NCBI GenBank assembly: GCA_002506105.1
Contig: DAWU01000040.1
Coordinates: 1 to 12,505 of the forward strand
Direction of reading: 5' to 3'
Origin: Methanolinea sp. UBA275
GTDB lineage: Archaea; Halobacteriota; Methanomicrobia; Methanomicrobiales; Methanospirillaceae
DNA: 12,505 bases
Every line of letters starts with the position of its first letter. The stretch's first letter is position 1. The notes under the pieces are model-generated. The model worked only from the letters and a program-made list of their open reading frames with translations. It was not told where the DNA came from and searched no databases. The translations under genes were made by a program, and so were the position numbers. Of the stretch, positions 1-6,841 are shown one piece after another.

Positions 1-189
1 TTACAGAACTTTTCTTACACTATCAATGCACAAGTAATATAATCCTGAACATTTTCGAAAATTCGACCTCGTTGAATTGCTCATTTGATTGGTTTGTCCC
101 CTCTATCAGTCAAAAGGGGGACAGGAAGACTCAGGTCTCATCCTGCCCTGTATGTGAGGGATTCTGTAGCATATGATCCCTATCCCAAC
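1..189. other. Left-edge noncoding stretch
   Basis: I see no supportable gene here. A frame open from position 85 runs into the NifX-like gene, but its first 47 codons look unlike the family and cross the predicted promoter. A 7-bp inverted repeat (TGTCCCC at 95-101, GGGGACA at 117-123) could be the terminator hairpin of a gene beyond the left edge, but no T-run follows it. Confidence 0.5.
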
Positions 190-211
190 CTTAATTATGC
201 TCATATGAGTA
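188..211 (+). promoter_or_regulatory. Promoter with palindromic operator for the first NifX-like gene
   Basis: An AT-rich TATA-like stretch (CTTAATTATG, 190-199) is followed directly by the palindrome CTCATATGAG (200-209). The same order, TATA element then palindrome, recurs at 2811-2836. Archaeal transcription normally starts about 25 bases after the TATA centre, here near 218-222. The palindrome would then lie between the TATA box and the transcription start, a position typical of a repressor site. This also argues that translation starts at 226 rather than upstream. Confidence 0.5.
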
Positions 212-225
212 ATAATAAAACAACC

Positions 226-567
226 ATGAGAATCTGCATTACCTCACAAGGTGAGACACTTGAAGCACCAGTCGAAGAACGGTTTGGCAGGGCGCCGTAT
301 TTCATCTTCGTAGAGAGTGAAACAGGGTCCTTTGAAGCGATTGAAAATCCATTTGCACGCGGAGCAGGGGGTGTCGGACCGAAAGCCGCCCAGTTCATCA
401 TAAATCACAATGTGGGTATTTTGATCAGCGGGATGGTTGGCGGAAATGCGCGTGAAGTGCTCGAGGCAGCAGGGATCGCGATGTTCACCTCCCGTTCGGC
501 GGGAACGGTGAAGGCTGCCCTTGAGCAGTTGAAAGGCAACATACTGGAGCGTTCCGAACAACAATGA
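226..567 (+). CDS. NifX/NifB-type (dinitrogenase iron-molybdenum cofactor domain) protein
   Basis: The 113-aa product has the single-domain fold of the NifX / NifB-C-terminal / MTH1175 superfamily. It opens with a beta strand (MRICITS), continues with the conserved E-x-R-F-G-R-A loop around residues 21-27, and has the later I-L-I-S-G-M-V-G-G-N segment near residues 64-73. Relatives bind iron-sulfur or Fe-Mo/Mo-Cu cofactors transiently. A true nitrogenase role is not implied, since no nif structural genes are present. I chose ATG 226 because family members start at this strand; ATG 205 lies inside the predicted operator. The gene heads a run of metal-cofactor-type genes, with a 59-bp gap to the first MinD-type ATPase. 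The substrate is unknown. Confidence 0.85.
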   Translation: MRICITSQGETLEAPVEERFGRAPYFIFVESETGSFEAIENPFARGAGGVGPKAAQFIINHNVGILISGMVGGNAREVLEAAGIAMFTSRSAGTVKAALEQLKGNILERSEQQ

Positions 568-626
568 TGCAGAACAGGAAATTTCATCTCAATATTCCAG
601 AACCTTTCCAATTCGCGTGATCGAAC

Positions 627-1478
627 ATGAAAATCGCAGTTGCAAGCGGAAAAGGTGGTACCGGGAAGACCCTGGTAGCTGCCAATCTTGCCAGCGTTCT
701 TTCAAAGGATGTTAGTACAACCCTTGTGGATTGTGACGTTGAGGAGCCCAATCTTCACCTCTTTTTTCCATCACCGGTCACCACTGCCGACGTCACCGTT
801 CCGATGCCGGTCTTTGATCCGGAGGCATGCAATCACTGCGGGAAATGTGCTGAATTCTGCCGGTATGGAGCCATTTCGGTCCTCCCTAACCGTATCCTCT
901 TTTTTCCCGAGCTGTGTCATTCCTGCGGAGGCTGCATGCTCGTCTGCCCGAACGGCGCAATCCGCGAGGAACCGGTTCGGATTGGAATAGTAACCACTTC
1001 GCATCCCTCCAACCGCCTTACACTGGTCACGGGGATTCTTGACGAAGGGCAGTCCCATGCTACACCGATAATAAGGGCAGCCAAGGAGATGGGCGGGAGT
1101 TCAGATCTGATTGTGTTCGATGCAGCACCGGGAACCACCTGTTCGGTGGTCGAGACTGTGACGGACTGCGATGCCTGTATACTCGTGACAGAATCCACAC
1201 CGTTCGGCCTTCACGACCTTTCACTTGCGTATGAGGTAATGAAACTTCTCAATGTCCCTTCCGGTGTTGTGATCAATCGCAGCGACGGTGAAGATGCCGA
1301 GGTTCTCGCATTCTGCAGATCCCACGGTTTATCGGTACTTCTGACAATCCCATTTGATCGCGGGATTGCTGCTGTTCAGAATCGTGGAGAACTAATCAGC
1401 AGGAAGGACCGGGCATGGGAGGAGATGTTCGCTGAACTCTATGCACGGTGCCGTACCCTTGTCGGGGTGCACGAATGA
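627..1478 (+). CDS. MinD-type ATPase with inserted 2x[4Fe-4S] ferredoxin domain (copy 1)
   Basis: The 283-aa product is a MinD/Mrp-family P-loop ATPase. The deviant Walker A motif GKGGTGKT lies at residues 8-15, the DCD strand near 35-37, and the switch-II-like DAAPGT near 165-170. Inserted between them is a bacterial-type ferredoxin unit with two four-cysteine sites: C68, C71, C74, C78 and C97, C100, C103, C107 (each C-x2-C-x2-C-x3-C). This is the architecture of COG1149 proteins, which occur in pairs next to NifX-like proteins, for example in Desulfovibrio ORP clusters. The expected role is ATP-dependent loading, transfer or positioning of a metal cluster on the NifX-like partner in the cytoplasm; this is inference. 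The stop overlaps the next start as ATGA at 1475-1478, so the two ATPases are probably translationally coupled. The ribosome site is weak. Confidence 0.9.
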   Translation: MKIAVASGKGGTGKTLVAANLASVLSKDVSTTLVDCDVEEPNLHLFFPSPVTTADVTVPMPVFDPEACNHCGKCAEFCRYGAISVLPNRILFFPELCHSCGGCMLVCPNGAIREEPVRIGIVTTSHPSNRLTLVTGILDEGQSHATPIIRAAKEMGGSSDLIVFDAAPGTTCSVVETVTDCDACILVTESTPFGLHDLSLAYEVMKLLNVPSGVVINRSDGEDAEVLAFCRSHGLSVLLTIPFDRGIAAVQNRGELISRKDRAWEEMFAELYARCRTLVGVHE

Positions 1479-2347
1479 TCCGCTTGGCAGTAGTAAGTGG
1501 AAAAGGTGGGACCGGAAAGACGGTCATAACTTCAGCGCTCTCTCAGATGCTTCCTAATTATTATCTCCTTGCGGACTGCGATGTGGATGCGGCAAACCTT
1601 GGCCTTCTGCTCGCGCCAAAGCGCATCCACAGGGAACCTTTCCATGGTATGAATACCGCGGTGATCGACCCTGACCTTTGTACCTTGTGCGGGAAATGTT
1701 CCGAGTTCTGCAGGTTCAGGGCTGTCGATCATAATAAGGAGGGATTTTCGATTAGCAATATCCGGTGTGAGGGCTGCGGGGTATGTGCTTTTGTCTGCCC
1801 CGAAGGCGCAATCTCATTCACATCACGGATTGCCGGCGAGATTTTTCTCTCGGACAGTACTGCTGGGCCTCTCGTTGATGCGATGCTCGTGCCTGGAGCC
1901 GGAAATTCCGGGCTCCTTGTGCATGAAGTGAAAAAAATTGCACTTGCACAAGACCGGAAATGGAACATCTTCCTGGTCGATGGTCCTCCGGGTATCGGAT
2001 GCCCGCTCATCTCAACCCTTACGGGTGTGGATGCAGTACTTATAGTGACAGAGCCCAGCATCTCGGGTCTCCATGACCTGAAAAGGGTGGTAAAGGTAGT
2101 AATGAATTATACCACACAGATTTCTATCGTGATAAACCGGTATGATATCGACGAGCCCATGACGGAACTCATCAGTGAATGGTGCAGCGATAAAGGATTT
2201 CCATTAATAGGGAAAATCCCATTTGATCCATGGATTATCGACTCGGTGAGAAACTGCAGACCTATTACCCGTTTTGATACCGCCCCTGGAGCACAGGCGA
2301 TTCAGGAAATGGCAGATGTACTCTATCGCAGTGTGGGGGTAAAGTGA
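1475..2347 (+). CDS. MinD-type ATPase with inserted 2x[4Fe-4S] ferredoxin domain (copy 2)
   Basis: The 290-aa product is a paralogue of the upstream gene with the same layout. The deviant Walker A GKGGTGKT is at residues 9-16, DCD at 34-36, and cysteines C69, C72, C75, C79 and C98, C101, C104, C108 form two 4Fe-4S sites. A DGPPGIGC segment lies in the ATPase C-terminal half. ATG 1475 is chosen over an earlier in-frame ATG at 1448 because it gives the family's N-terminal strand and a 4-base overlap with copy 1. A heterodimer of the two copies is plausible, as MinD-family proteins dimerise, but unproven. Its stop overlaps the next gene's GTG start (GTGA, 2344-2347), continuing the coupled operon. 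Confidence 0.9.
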   Translation: MIRLAVVSGKGGTGKTVITSALSQMLPNYYLLADCDVDAANLGLLLAPKRIHREPFHGMNTAVIDPDLCTLCGKCSEFCRFRAVDHNKEGFSISNIRCEGCGVCAFVCPEGAISFTSRIAGEIFLSDSTAGPLVDAMLVPGAGNSGLLVHEVKKIALAQDRKWNIFLVDGPPGIGCPLISTLTGVDAVLIVTEPSISGLHDLKRVVKVVMNYTTQISIVINRYDIDEPMTELISEWCSDKGFPLIGKIPFDPWIIDSVRNCRPITRFDTAPGAQAIQEMADVLYRSVGVK

Positions 2348-2790
2348 AATCGATACCAGAAAAGGACGCATATTGCCGGCGAAGGGGACGCCCGCGAAGA
2401 ACCCAGGTCCTTGAGGGTAACCCCCCGCCAAGGTGTTATTCACCGCAGTGCTATCCCGATGATGAGATGGAGATCATTTCTATCCCTCCCGAGCAGATGG
2501 CAGTATTGAACCTGATCGACCTGCAGGGTCTTTCACAGGAAGAAGCTGCTTCAGCACTTGGAGTTTCGAGAAAGACAGTCTGGCAGGATATTCATGAAGT
2601 GCGGCATAGGATTATCGATGCACTTCTTCATGGAAAGAATATACGGGTAAGCAATTGTGATCGAAGGATTCATGGACTCTGCCCGCTACCGAACCAAAAA
2701 ATTTGCAGGAGACACGGAGGGGTAGTCTGTCCAAGAATGACTGATCAGGTATGTTCTGATTGCGATGCTGATCGGTCAGGGCCAGAATAA
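2344..2790 (+). CDS. DUF134-family helix-turn-helix protein with a cysteine-repeat tail
   Basis: The 148-aa product starts with GTG, overlapping the preceding stop as GTGA. Residues 12-101 match the DUF134 (COG1342) pattern: a basic R-R-R-G-R-P-R-R start, a C31/C36 pair, then a sigma-region-4-like helix-turn-helix around 61-86 (G-L-S-Q-E-E-A-A-x-A-L-G-V-S-R-x-T). Family members are usually near 100 aa. This one carries an extra tail with cysteines at 105, 113, 121, 129 and 137, exactly eight residues apart, plus C140. The tail could bind a metal or Fe-S cluster, making the protein a candidate redox or metal sensor. It is the only DNA-binding protein in the cluster, so it is the natural candidate for binding the palindromes at 200-209 and 2823-2836; that link is inference. 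Confidence 0.85.
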   Translation: MKSIPEKDAYCRRRGRPRRTQVLEGNPPPRCYSPQCYPDDEMEIISIPPEQMAVLNLIDLQGLSQEEAASALGVSRKTVWQDIHEVRHRIIDALLHGKNIRVSNCDRRIHGLCPLPNQKICRRHGGVVCPRMTDQVCSDCDADRSGPE

Positions 2791-2810
2791 GTGTTACCGG
2801 ATCACTACCT

Positions 2811-2836
2811 TTTAAGTATTTATACTCATATGAGTA
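2811..2836 (+). promoter_or_regulatory. TATA element plus 14-bp palindromic operator
   Basis: The TATA-like TTTAAGTATTTATA (2811-2822 region) is followed at once by the perfect 14-bp palindrome TACTCATATGAGTA (2823-2836). Its 10-bp core, CTCATATGAG, also occurs at 200-209 in the same position relative to a TATA element. The expected transcription start is near 2840, leaving a leader of about 30 bases with the ribosome site AGGAGTG (2859-2865) before ATG 2873. This indicates a second regulated promoter inside the cluster, driving the DUF5320-type and second NifX-like genes. Confidence 0.65.
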
Positions 2837-2872
2837 AATATGGTGCCTAACTGGTACCAGGAGTGAACCCAT

Positions 2873-3136
2873 ATGACTGGATTCGATGGACGTGGCCCGT
2901 TAGGACGAGGGCCAATGACCGGGCGGGGACGGGGGCACTGCGGTAGAGCGCCAATCCCTGCGACGACAGGTGCGAATATTGAGAACGAGCCCCCTAGCCA
3001 GAATACAGAACAATCTAGCGGAGGACAAACGTCCGTTTTTGGATTGGGAAGGGGCGGGATTCCCCGTGGCTGCGGGAGAGGTTTTTGCAGAGGCGGTTCA
3101 GGGAATGCCCGCAACCGAATGGAACAGATGAGGTGA
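2873..3136 (+). CDS. Small Gly/Arg-rich DUF5320-type protein
   Basis: The 87-aa product begins with the diagnostic pattern M-x-G-F-D-G-x-G-P-x-G-x-G-P-M-T-G-R-G, matching the small DUF5320-type proteins often found beside NifX-like and MinD-type genes in anaerobes. The middle (about 26-55) is Ser/Gln/Asn-rich and probably disordered. The C-terminal part has G-x-G-R-G repeats with two cysteines (C-G-R-G-F-C, near 70-75), and C23 lies near the N-terminus. No enzymatic domain is visible. A structural or metal-binding accessory role is only a guess. The start is supported by AGGAGTG seven bases upstream. The stop is followed four bases later by the next gene, so the two are cotranscribed. Confidence 0.75.
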   Translation: MTGFDGRGPLGRGPMTGRGRGHCGRAPIPATTGANIENEPPSQNTEQSSGGQTSVFGLGRGGIPRGCGRGFCRGGSGNARNRMEQMR

Positions 3137-3140
3137 CAGG

Positions 3141-3497
3141 GTGAAGGTAGCGATAGCAAGCGATGGAATGAAGGTCTCGGAACATTTCGGTCACTGCCGA
3201 ACCTATAACCTTTATTCAATTAAAAACGGTGTCATTTATCAGAGAGAAGAACTGGAAAGTCCCGGACACCAGCCTGGCATCCTGCCTCCATTCCTTGCTT
3301 CTCACCAGGTGACCCACGTAATTGCTGGTGGGATGGGGCCCCGTGCAGTGGAGCTCTTCCAGCAGCATGGTATTGACGTAATTCTTGGTGTAAGCGGATC
3401 GGTAGATATGATTGCCCAGGAGTTCATTGCAGGTCGAATCGTGCCCGGTGTATCGAGCTGTCACCACATCGAAGGTGATTCCTGCAGCCACGAATGA
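3141..3497 (+). CDS. NifX/NifB-type protein with Cys/His tail (copy 2)
   Basis: The 118-aa product starts with GTG, preceded by AGGTGA over the upstream stop. It has the NifX-type fold pattern: the M-K-V-A-I-A-S-D-G strand, the conserved S-E-H-F-G-H-C-R loop near residues 13-20, and I-A-G-G-M-G-P-R-A in the second half. The H-F-G-H-C variant is typical of stand-alone family members that bind metal clusters, whereas copy 1 has R-F-G-R-A there. The C-terminus carries extra potential ligands (C-H-H near 108-110 and C-S-H near 115-117). It may receive a cluster from the MinD-type ATPases. The two NifX-like proteins are divergent paralogues, not recent duplicates. Confidence 0.87.
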   Translation: MKVAIASDGMKVSEHFGHCRTYNLYSIKNGVIYQREELESPGHQPGILPPFLASHQVTHVIAGGMGPRAVELFQQHGIDVILGVSGSVDMIAQEFIAGRIVPGVSSCHHIEGDSCSHE

Positions 3498-3804
3498 ACC
3501 ACGGAGAGCTGGAACCATGTTTCTTTTCAACAATGCCAAATCCCTGACACGTTCCCTCCTTTTCAAGGTCATCAGAGAATACAATCCAACTGGATATCAA
3601 GCAATATAGAAAATCACCCATAATTTTTCATACACGGTCAATGTGGTTTTTTATACCTCAACAAGAGAAGACCACCCCGCGTTCCCCGAGTCATTATGAT
3701 TATCGCCAGTGGAGCTGAGTTTAGCACAACCTGATTTGCCTTAACTAAAGTTGAGGTGCATAAAAATCTCAAAAAGCCGTTTTTTTGCCGATTTGGGCAC
3801 GTTA
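3498..3804. other. Intergenic stretch upstream of the mtr promoter
   Basis: No convincing gene is visible. A T-rich stretch (GTTTCTTTTC, about 3519-3528) may end the upstream unit. A TATA-like TTTTTTATACC lies at 3647-3657. A 7-bp stem with a TAAA loop (CCTTAAC 3739-3745, GTTGAGG 3750-3756, one G-T pair) and a T7 run (3780-3786) follow. Together they could delimit a noncoding RNA of about 100 bases, but the evidence is thin. Confidence 0.35.
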
Positions 3805-3819
3805 ACCGCGTATATAAGG
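3805..3819 (+). promoter_or_regulatory. Predicted mtr operon promoter (BRE/TATA)
   Basis: ACCGCG followed by TATATAAGG (3811-3819) is the best TATA box upstream of mtrE. Transcription would begin near 3840 and leave a leader of about 110 bases before ATG 3952. The leader contains competing short inverted repeats: GAGTG at 3891-3895 could pair with CACTC at 3911-3915 or at 3921-3925, and CGTGC 3917-3921 with GCACG 3932-3936. A strong ribosome site, GGGAGGAGG, ends just before the start. Confidence 0.6.
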
Positions 3820-3951
3820 AAAAATTTCGAAACCTTTAATTTGTCCATCATCGACTGTTAGATGAACCACAAAGGGTTTGTACTCGATGTGAGTGGCAAT
3901 GTGTATCGAACACTCTCGTGCACTCTTCTAAGCACGCAGGGAGGAGGCTAA

Positions 3952-4851
3952 ATGGAAAGTATTGCGTTTGGCATTGGAATAACTGCATTGGCAGGAGCTC
4001 TTGCCACAGTGGCCGGTGCTGCGGAAAACACTGAATCTGATATTGGATCACAGGGTGACCCGAACTCACAGGTTCAGCTCGCCCCTCAGATGGGGTTTCT
4101 TCACCGCATCTTCAATAAGGCCATTGCCGGAGAGCCCCCAGCCTATGGGCTGTGGATATGTCTTGGCGCTGGTATCGCCTGGGCATTCATGGCAATGCAG
4201 ATCAATCCGGTACTCGCACTCGTGCTGGGAAGCGCCCTGGCGGTATTCATCCAGGGCGTGTATGCAACTACTGCATACCTCGGCAGGACTGCAAGTCTCG
4301 CGAAGTTTGGTCAGCCCGTCTTTGTGGATGTGCTGAAGTCCATGACCACGGTGACCATGGCTCATGCATTTGTAGCCATTTTCACCACGGTGACCATGTG
4401 TCACCTGATCAACGCCGCTCTCGGCCATCCCTTCCCACTGCCCCTGCTGGGGCTGGTGTGGGGTATTGCCCTCGGCGCTGCCGGATCCGCGACTGGAAAC
4501 CCCTTCTATGGAAAGGAGAGACAGTACCAGTCCCAGAAATTCGGCGCCGGTGTGCCCATATCCGCATCCGGGAACATCGTCCGCTATGCCGAAGCGGGTG
4601 AGAGAAACTCTCTCGACAACGGCTGGTTCTCTGCCAAGCTCGGCGGTCCCGCATCGGGGCTCTGCTTTGGGCTGATCGTCTTCCTCGAGATCTGGCGTAC
4701 CGTGCTCTTCGAGCACATGGGTGCCGGATGGGGAGCCATTATCGTCGGTGTTATCATCATCCTGATCTTCACGGTGATTGACAGGTATATCGAGGTCTGG
4801 GCCCGCAAGAACTACGGACCCTATGCAAAGCCCACTGAGGAGGGATCCTGA
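3952..4851 (+). CDS. mtrE: Tetrahydromethanopterin S-methyltransferase subunit E
   Basis: The 299-aa integral membrane protein is first in the mtr operon, in the canonical E-D-C-B-A order. MtrE is one of the three large membrane subunits (C, D, E) of the Na+-translocating methyl-H4MPT:coenzyme M methyltransferase. Several hydrophobic segments are visible: one at the N-terminus, a pair around 65-105, further ones around 130-185, and a C-terminal pair around 235-280. Cytoplasmic loops between them are rich in Gly and Pro. The S-x-x-F-G-A-G-V-P pattern near 194-202 and the N-P-F-Y-G-K-E segment are typical of MtrE. The start is supported by the GGAGGAGG ribosome site. Length is as usual for the family. 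The stop is two bases from mtrD. Confidence 0.95.
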   Translation: MESIAFGIGITALAGALATVAGAAENTESDIGSQGDPNSQVQLAPQMGFLHRIFNKAIAGEPPAYGLWICLGAGIAWAFMAMQINPVLALVLGSALAVFIQGVYATTAYLGRTASLAKFGQPVFVDVLKSMTTVTMAHAFVAIFTTVTMCHLINAALGHPFPLPLLGLVWGIALGAAGSATGNPFYGKERQYQSQKFGAGVPISASGNIVRYAEAGERNSLDNGWFSAKLGGPASGLCFGLIVFLEIWRTVLFEHMGAGWGAIIVGVIIILIFTVIDRYIEVWARKNYGPYAKPTEEGS

Positions 4852-4853
4852 AG

Positions 4854-5690
4854 ATGAGCGCTGTTGGTGCAAAACCACAAGCTGGCGGGGCAATGGATGT
4901 CCCTGCAACCATCGCAGGAATCATTCTCCTTCTGGTGATCATCGGAGCCACCTACTTCCTTGTAGGTCCGGGCCTGATGTTCATGGCCCTCATCGGGATC
5001 ATCATCGGTGGACTGGCTATCGCATTTGGCGTCCACTTCGTCCCGGTCGGCGGTGCACCCGCTGCCATGGGACAAGCGCCAGGTATCGCCACCGGTGTCG
5101 CCATGCTCGCTGCCGGTGCGGGTCTCGCAGGCCTCTTTGGTGGTGCCTGGGCCGCAGAACAGGGACTAATCGTCGCAGTAGTCACCGGAGCAGTCGGTGG
5201 CGGCCTCCTGATGGCCATCACCTGCATGTTCGTCACCTTCATCTACGTCTATGGCATGGGTATCCCCTGTGCATCCGGTAAAGTCGCGAAGGACCCCATT
5301 ACCGGGGACACTCAGACAGAGTTCAAGTCCCAGGGAACTGAGGGGCATGGCCTGCCGTTTGTATCCTACGTTGGCGGCGTTATCGGAGGTCTCCTTGGAG
5401 GCGGTGGCGGAACGCTCATCTATATCATGCTCCTGGACGTCTACAAGGAAGCACTTCCAGGCATGATGGGTGCACTCCCGGCCCAGATCATGCCAGTCGC
5501 GGTAAGCATGGCAGGCATATTCGCTGTCGGAATGTTCCTGGTGAATGCAGTGCTGACTGCGTACAACATCACAGGGACGATCGAAGGCCCGCACGACCCC
5601 AAGTTCAAGCGGTTCCCCCGGGCACTCGTGGCCTCTGCAGTTGCATCTGCACTCTGTGGAATGGTCGCCATTCTGATCGTAGCAATGTGA
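4854..5690 (+). CDS. mtrD: Tetrahydromethanopterin S-methyltransferase subunit D
   Basis: The 278-aa integral membrane protein lies two bases after mtrE, consistent with the mtr order. Long Gly/Ala-rich hydrophobic stretches are visible at about 17-60, 75-130, 165-195, 205-235 and 258-278. A conserved hydrophilic loop (around 139-160) contains the G-I-P-C-A-S-G-K segment. With MtrC and MtrE it forms the membrane part thought to carry the Na+ path. The first 14 residues are a short polar lead before the first membrane helix. From memory the protein is somewhat longer than the Methanothermobacter MtrD (about 230 aa); I cannot say where the extra residues lie. Confidence 0.94.
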   Translation: MSAVGAKPQAGGAMDVPATIAGIILLLVIIGATYFLVGPGLMFMALIGIIIGGLAIAFGVHFVPVGGAPAAMGQAPGIATGVAMLAAGAGLAGLFGGAWAAEQGLIVAVVTGAVGGGLLMAITCMFVTFIYVYGMGIPCASGKVAKDPITGDTQTEFKSQGTEGHGLPFVSYVGGVIGGLLGGGGGTLIYIMLLDVYKEALPGMMGALPAQIMPVAVSMAGIFAVGMFLVNAVLTAYNITGTIEGPHDPKFKRFPRALVASAVASALCGMVAILIVAM

Positions 5691-5699
5691 GGTGCAGAA

Positions 5700-6548
5700 A
5701 TGACAGTAAAGGTTGAAGTTATCGAGGGAGGCGTTCCCCACAACACCATCCTGGCAGCAGGCCTTGTTGCGTCGCTGGTACTTATCTACCTGACCTACGC
5801 CAACGTCATGTCCGGGACCCAGCTCTTCTCGTTCTTCGGGGGACTTGGTGCGGTTGCAGCGCTCGTCTGGGGGAGTCACGCCATCAAGCACCTGTGCAGC
5901 TATGGTATCGGTACCGGTGTGCCCTCTGCTGGAATGATGGCATTCGGGTCTGGTGTAATCGCCATGCTGTTTGCCACCAAGTACGGCGTGGCAGCACCCA
6001 TCGTGGCCGTGGTCCTTGCCGCAGTGATCGGCGCAATTCTTGGATTCCTGTCCAACAACGTGCTGAACATGCGGATTCCCGTCATGATCCAGTCACTCAT
6101 CGAGATGGCAATCATCGGTGCCCTGGTCCTGATGGGCTTTGCGGCAATGATGACAGGTTCATTCGAATTCTCGCCCCTTACATCGGGGTCAATCAGCATT
6201 CTCGGGCTCTCGCTCCCGAGCTACCAGGCATCATTCATTGGCGGATCGCTCATCGCTGTCGCATTCATGCTCGGCGGGATTGCTATCCAGCACCCATTCA
6301 ATGCATGCCTCGGCCCGAACTGGACCCAGGACCGGATGCTGATGCTCGCAGCAGAATGCGGATTCCTCTCAATGATTGCCGTGTCGGTGATGTCCATGGC
6401 GCTGATCAACATCGTTGCAGCTGTCGTGTCACTCATCGTGTCGCTTGTGGGCTGGTATTACACCTACGTAAAGTATATCGAGCTCTCGAAGCGTGACGCT
6501 GCCGGCTGGCTGGATTCGAAACCGATCCCAGATGTGGAGGGACAGTGA
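5700..6548 (+). CDS. mtrC: Tetrahydromethanopterin S-methyltransferase subunit C
   Basis: The 282-aa integral membrane protein is third in the mtr operon, preceded by the ribosome site GAGGTG nine bases after the mtrD stop region. Hydrophobic segments occupy most of the chain, at about 20-37, 45-60, 80-118, 130-155, 172-202 and 225-260. The middle holds the segment G-G-I-A-I-Q-H-P-F-N-A-C-L-G-P-N-W-T-Q-D, whose hydrophilic residues sit at a helix boundary and look conserved. The C-terminus is a short charged cytoplasmic tail. It acts with MtrD and MtrE in coupling methyl transfer to Na+ export. Confidence 0.94.
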   Translation: MTVKVEVIEGGVPHNTILAAGLVASLVLIYLTYANVMSGTQLFSFFGGLGAVAALVWGSHAIKHLCSYGIGTGVPSAGMMAFGSGVIAMLFATKYGVAAPIVAVVLAAVIGAILGFLSNNVLNMRIPVMIQSLIEMAIIGALVLMGFAAMMTGSFEFSPLTSGSISILGLSLPSYQASFIGGSLIAVAFMLGGIAIQHPFNACLGPNWTQDRMLMLAAECGFLSMIAVSVMSMALINIVAAVVSLIVSLVGWYYTYVKYIELSKRDAAGWLDSKPIPDVEGQ

Positions 6549-6549
6549 C

Positions 6550-6831
6550 ATGAACATAGAGGTTCTTCCCGAATACGGGCTCGTTGCCGATCCCCTTATC
6601 GGGTTAGTAACGTCTGCGGGCGAATCGCTTGCACCGGTGATCGACAAGGTCGCCGATCTGGAAGCTATCGCAGACGATGTCGTGAACATGCTCTCCGGAA
6701 AAGGCAACTTCCTTGCTTCGTTCCCGAACAGGGAGTGCGCCCTGCCCACAGCAGGGGGAGCAACCGCCTACTGGTACGGACTGGCAGTCGGCCTCTTCAT
6801 CGCAGGAGTATATGCGTTCCATCTGATATGA
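6550..6831 (+). CDS. mtrB: Tetrahydromethanopterin S-methyltransferase subunit B
   Basis: The 93-aa protein starts at ATG 6550, one base after the mtrC stop, with GGAGGGAC as ribosome site. An in-frame start at 6493 inside mtrC adds 19 residues unlike MtrB and is not used. Residues 1-70 are soluble and helical; a single membrane helix (about 74-91, A-Y-W-Y-G-L-A-V-G-L-F-I-A-G-V-Y) ends the chain. This is the standard MtrB layout: a small single-helix subunit in the membrane stalk of the complex. Size is normal for the family (about 100 aa). Confidence 0.92.
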   Translation: MNIEVLPEYGLVADPLIGLVTSAGESLAPVIDKVADLEAIADDVVNMLSGKGNFLASFPNRECALPTAGGATAYWYGLAVGLFIAGVYAFHLI

Positions 6832-6841
6832 GGTGAGAAGA

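Noticed and set aside
85..225. N-terminal extension of the first NifX-like gene by 47 residues
   Set aside because: The extension lacks family resemblance and crosses the predicted TATA element and palindrome; ATG 226 gives the normal N-terminal strand.
226..3497. Nitrogenase (nif) cluster
   Set aside because: NifX-like domains and P-loop ATPases are present, but the ATPases are MinD-type with inserted ferredoxin sites, not NifH, and there is no NifD, NifK or NifE-type gene.
3694..3735. Box C/D guide RNA
   Set aside because: An imperfect C box (ATGATTA) and two CTGA tetramers occur, but no C' box is present and the spacing does not fit.
4066..4908. Long minus-strand frame (280 aa) opposite mtrE
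   Set aside because: The translation is low in hydrophobic structure and rich in Gly, His and Arg, and it lies opposite a clear mtrE. The same holds for the frames opposite mtrD/mtrC (5166-5891) and mtrA (6941-7642).
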